Below, piece after piece: positions 6,646 to 6,689 of a stretch of DNA of 6,689 nt. The notes beneath the pieces are model-generated. The model was not told the origin of the DNA, made no database searches, and was given only the letters and a program-made list of their open reading frames with translations. This DNA comes from Prevotella sp. (GTDB lineage: Bacteria; Bacteroidota; Bacteroidia; Bacteroidales; Bacteroidaceae): the NCBI GenBank assembly GCA_021203915.1, contig JAJQAI010000183.1:1-6689 (forward strand), written 5' to 3'. Position 1 is the stretch's first letter. The number at the start of each line of letters is the position of its first letter. A program made the translations under genes and the position numbers.

Positions 6646-6689
6646 AAGAATATGAGCATTTTAGTCTTTATTTTCACTAGATTATAAAT

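Noticed and set aside
6596..6687. Two tiny ORFs after the operon (19 codons from 6596 and 11 codons from 6652), overlapping as ATGA
   Set aside because: The hydrophobic peptides arise from T-rich DNA that also forms the candidate terminator. There is no ribosome-site or similarity support, and chance is the simplest explanation.

Overview
The window reads as one compact catabolic operon from a Bacteroidota bacterium, most likely a gut- or host-associated Bacteroidales. The evidence is AT-rich DNA, six starts that all lack a Shine-Dalgarno sequence and have only A/T-rich bases in front of them, a TAnnTTTG-type -7 box near the left edge, and proteins of Bacteroidota character, especially the tryptophanase. 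The taxon is an inference; there is no rRNA or other marker here.

Layout: positions 1-87 are a leader or intergenic segment with a possible -7 promoter box and no supportable gene. Six genes follow, all on the + strand, separated by 35, 15, 5, 37 and 31 bases: a DapA/NanA-superfamily aldolase (88-996), a sodium:solute symporter (1032-2594), an iron-type group III alcohol dehydrogenase (2610-3755), a PdxA2-type phospho-hydroxyacid dehydrogenase (3761-4813), an L-rhamnose mutarotase-family protein (4851-5165) and tryptophanase (5197-6570). The 119 bases after the last gene hold a candidate stem-loop terminator and no supportable gene. No mobile element, CRISPR array, tRNA or rRNA was seen.

How the genes may work together (inference): the symporter imports a sugar or sugar acid with Na+, and the mutarotase interconverts its anomers. 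The aldolase would split a 2-keto-3-deoxy acid into pyruvate and an aldehyde, which the Fe-dependent dehydrogenase could reduce to an alcohol. The PdxA2-type enzyme would oxidise and decarboxylate a phosphorylated four-carbon (or similar) acid sugar. The kinase that normally partners PdxA2 (DUF1537, DtnK/OtnK-like) is not in the window. No isomerase, dehydratase or sugar kinase is present either, so the pathway is incomplete as seen and the substrate cannot be named.

The most notable feature is that a tryptophanase with an apparently complete active site closes this sugar-type operon. That could tie release of indole, pyruvate and ammonia to the use of a particular carbohydrate. Each gene belongs to a known family; the unusual part is the combination, and I do not see a wholly new type of system.
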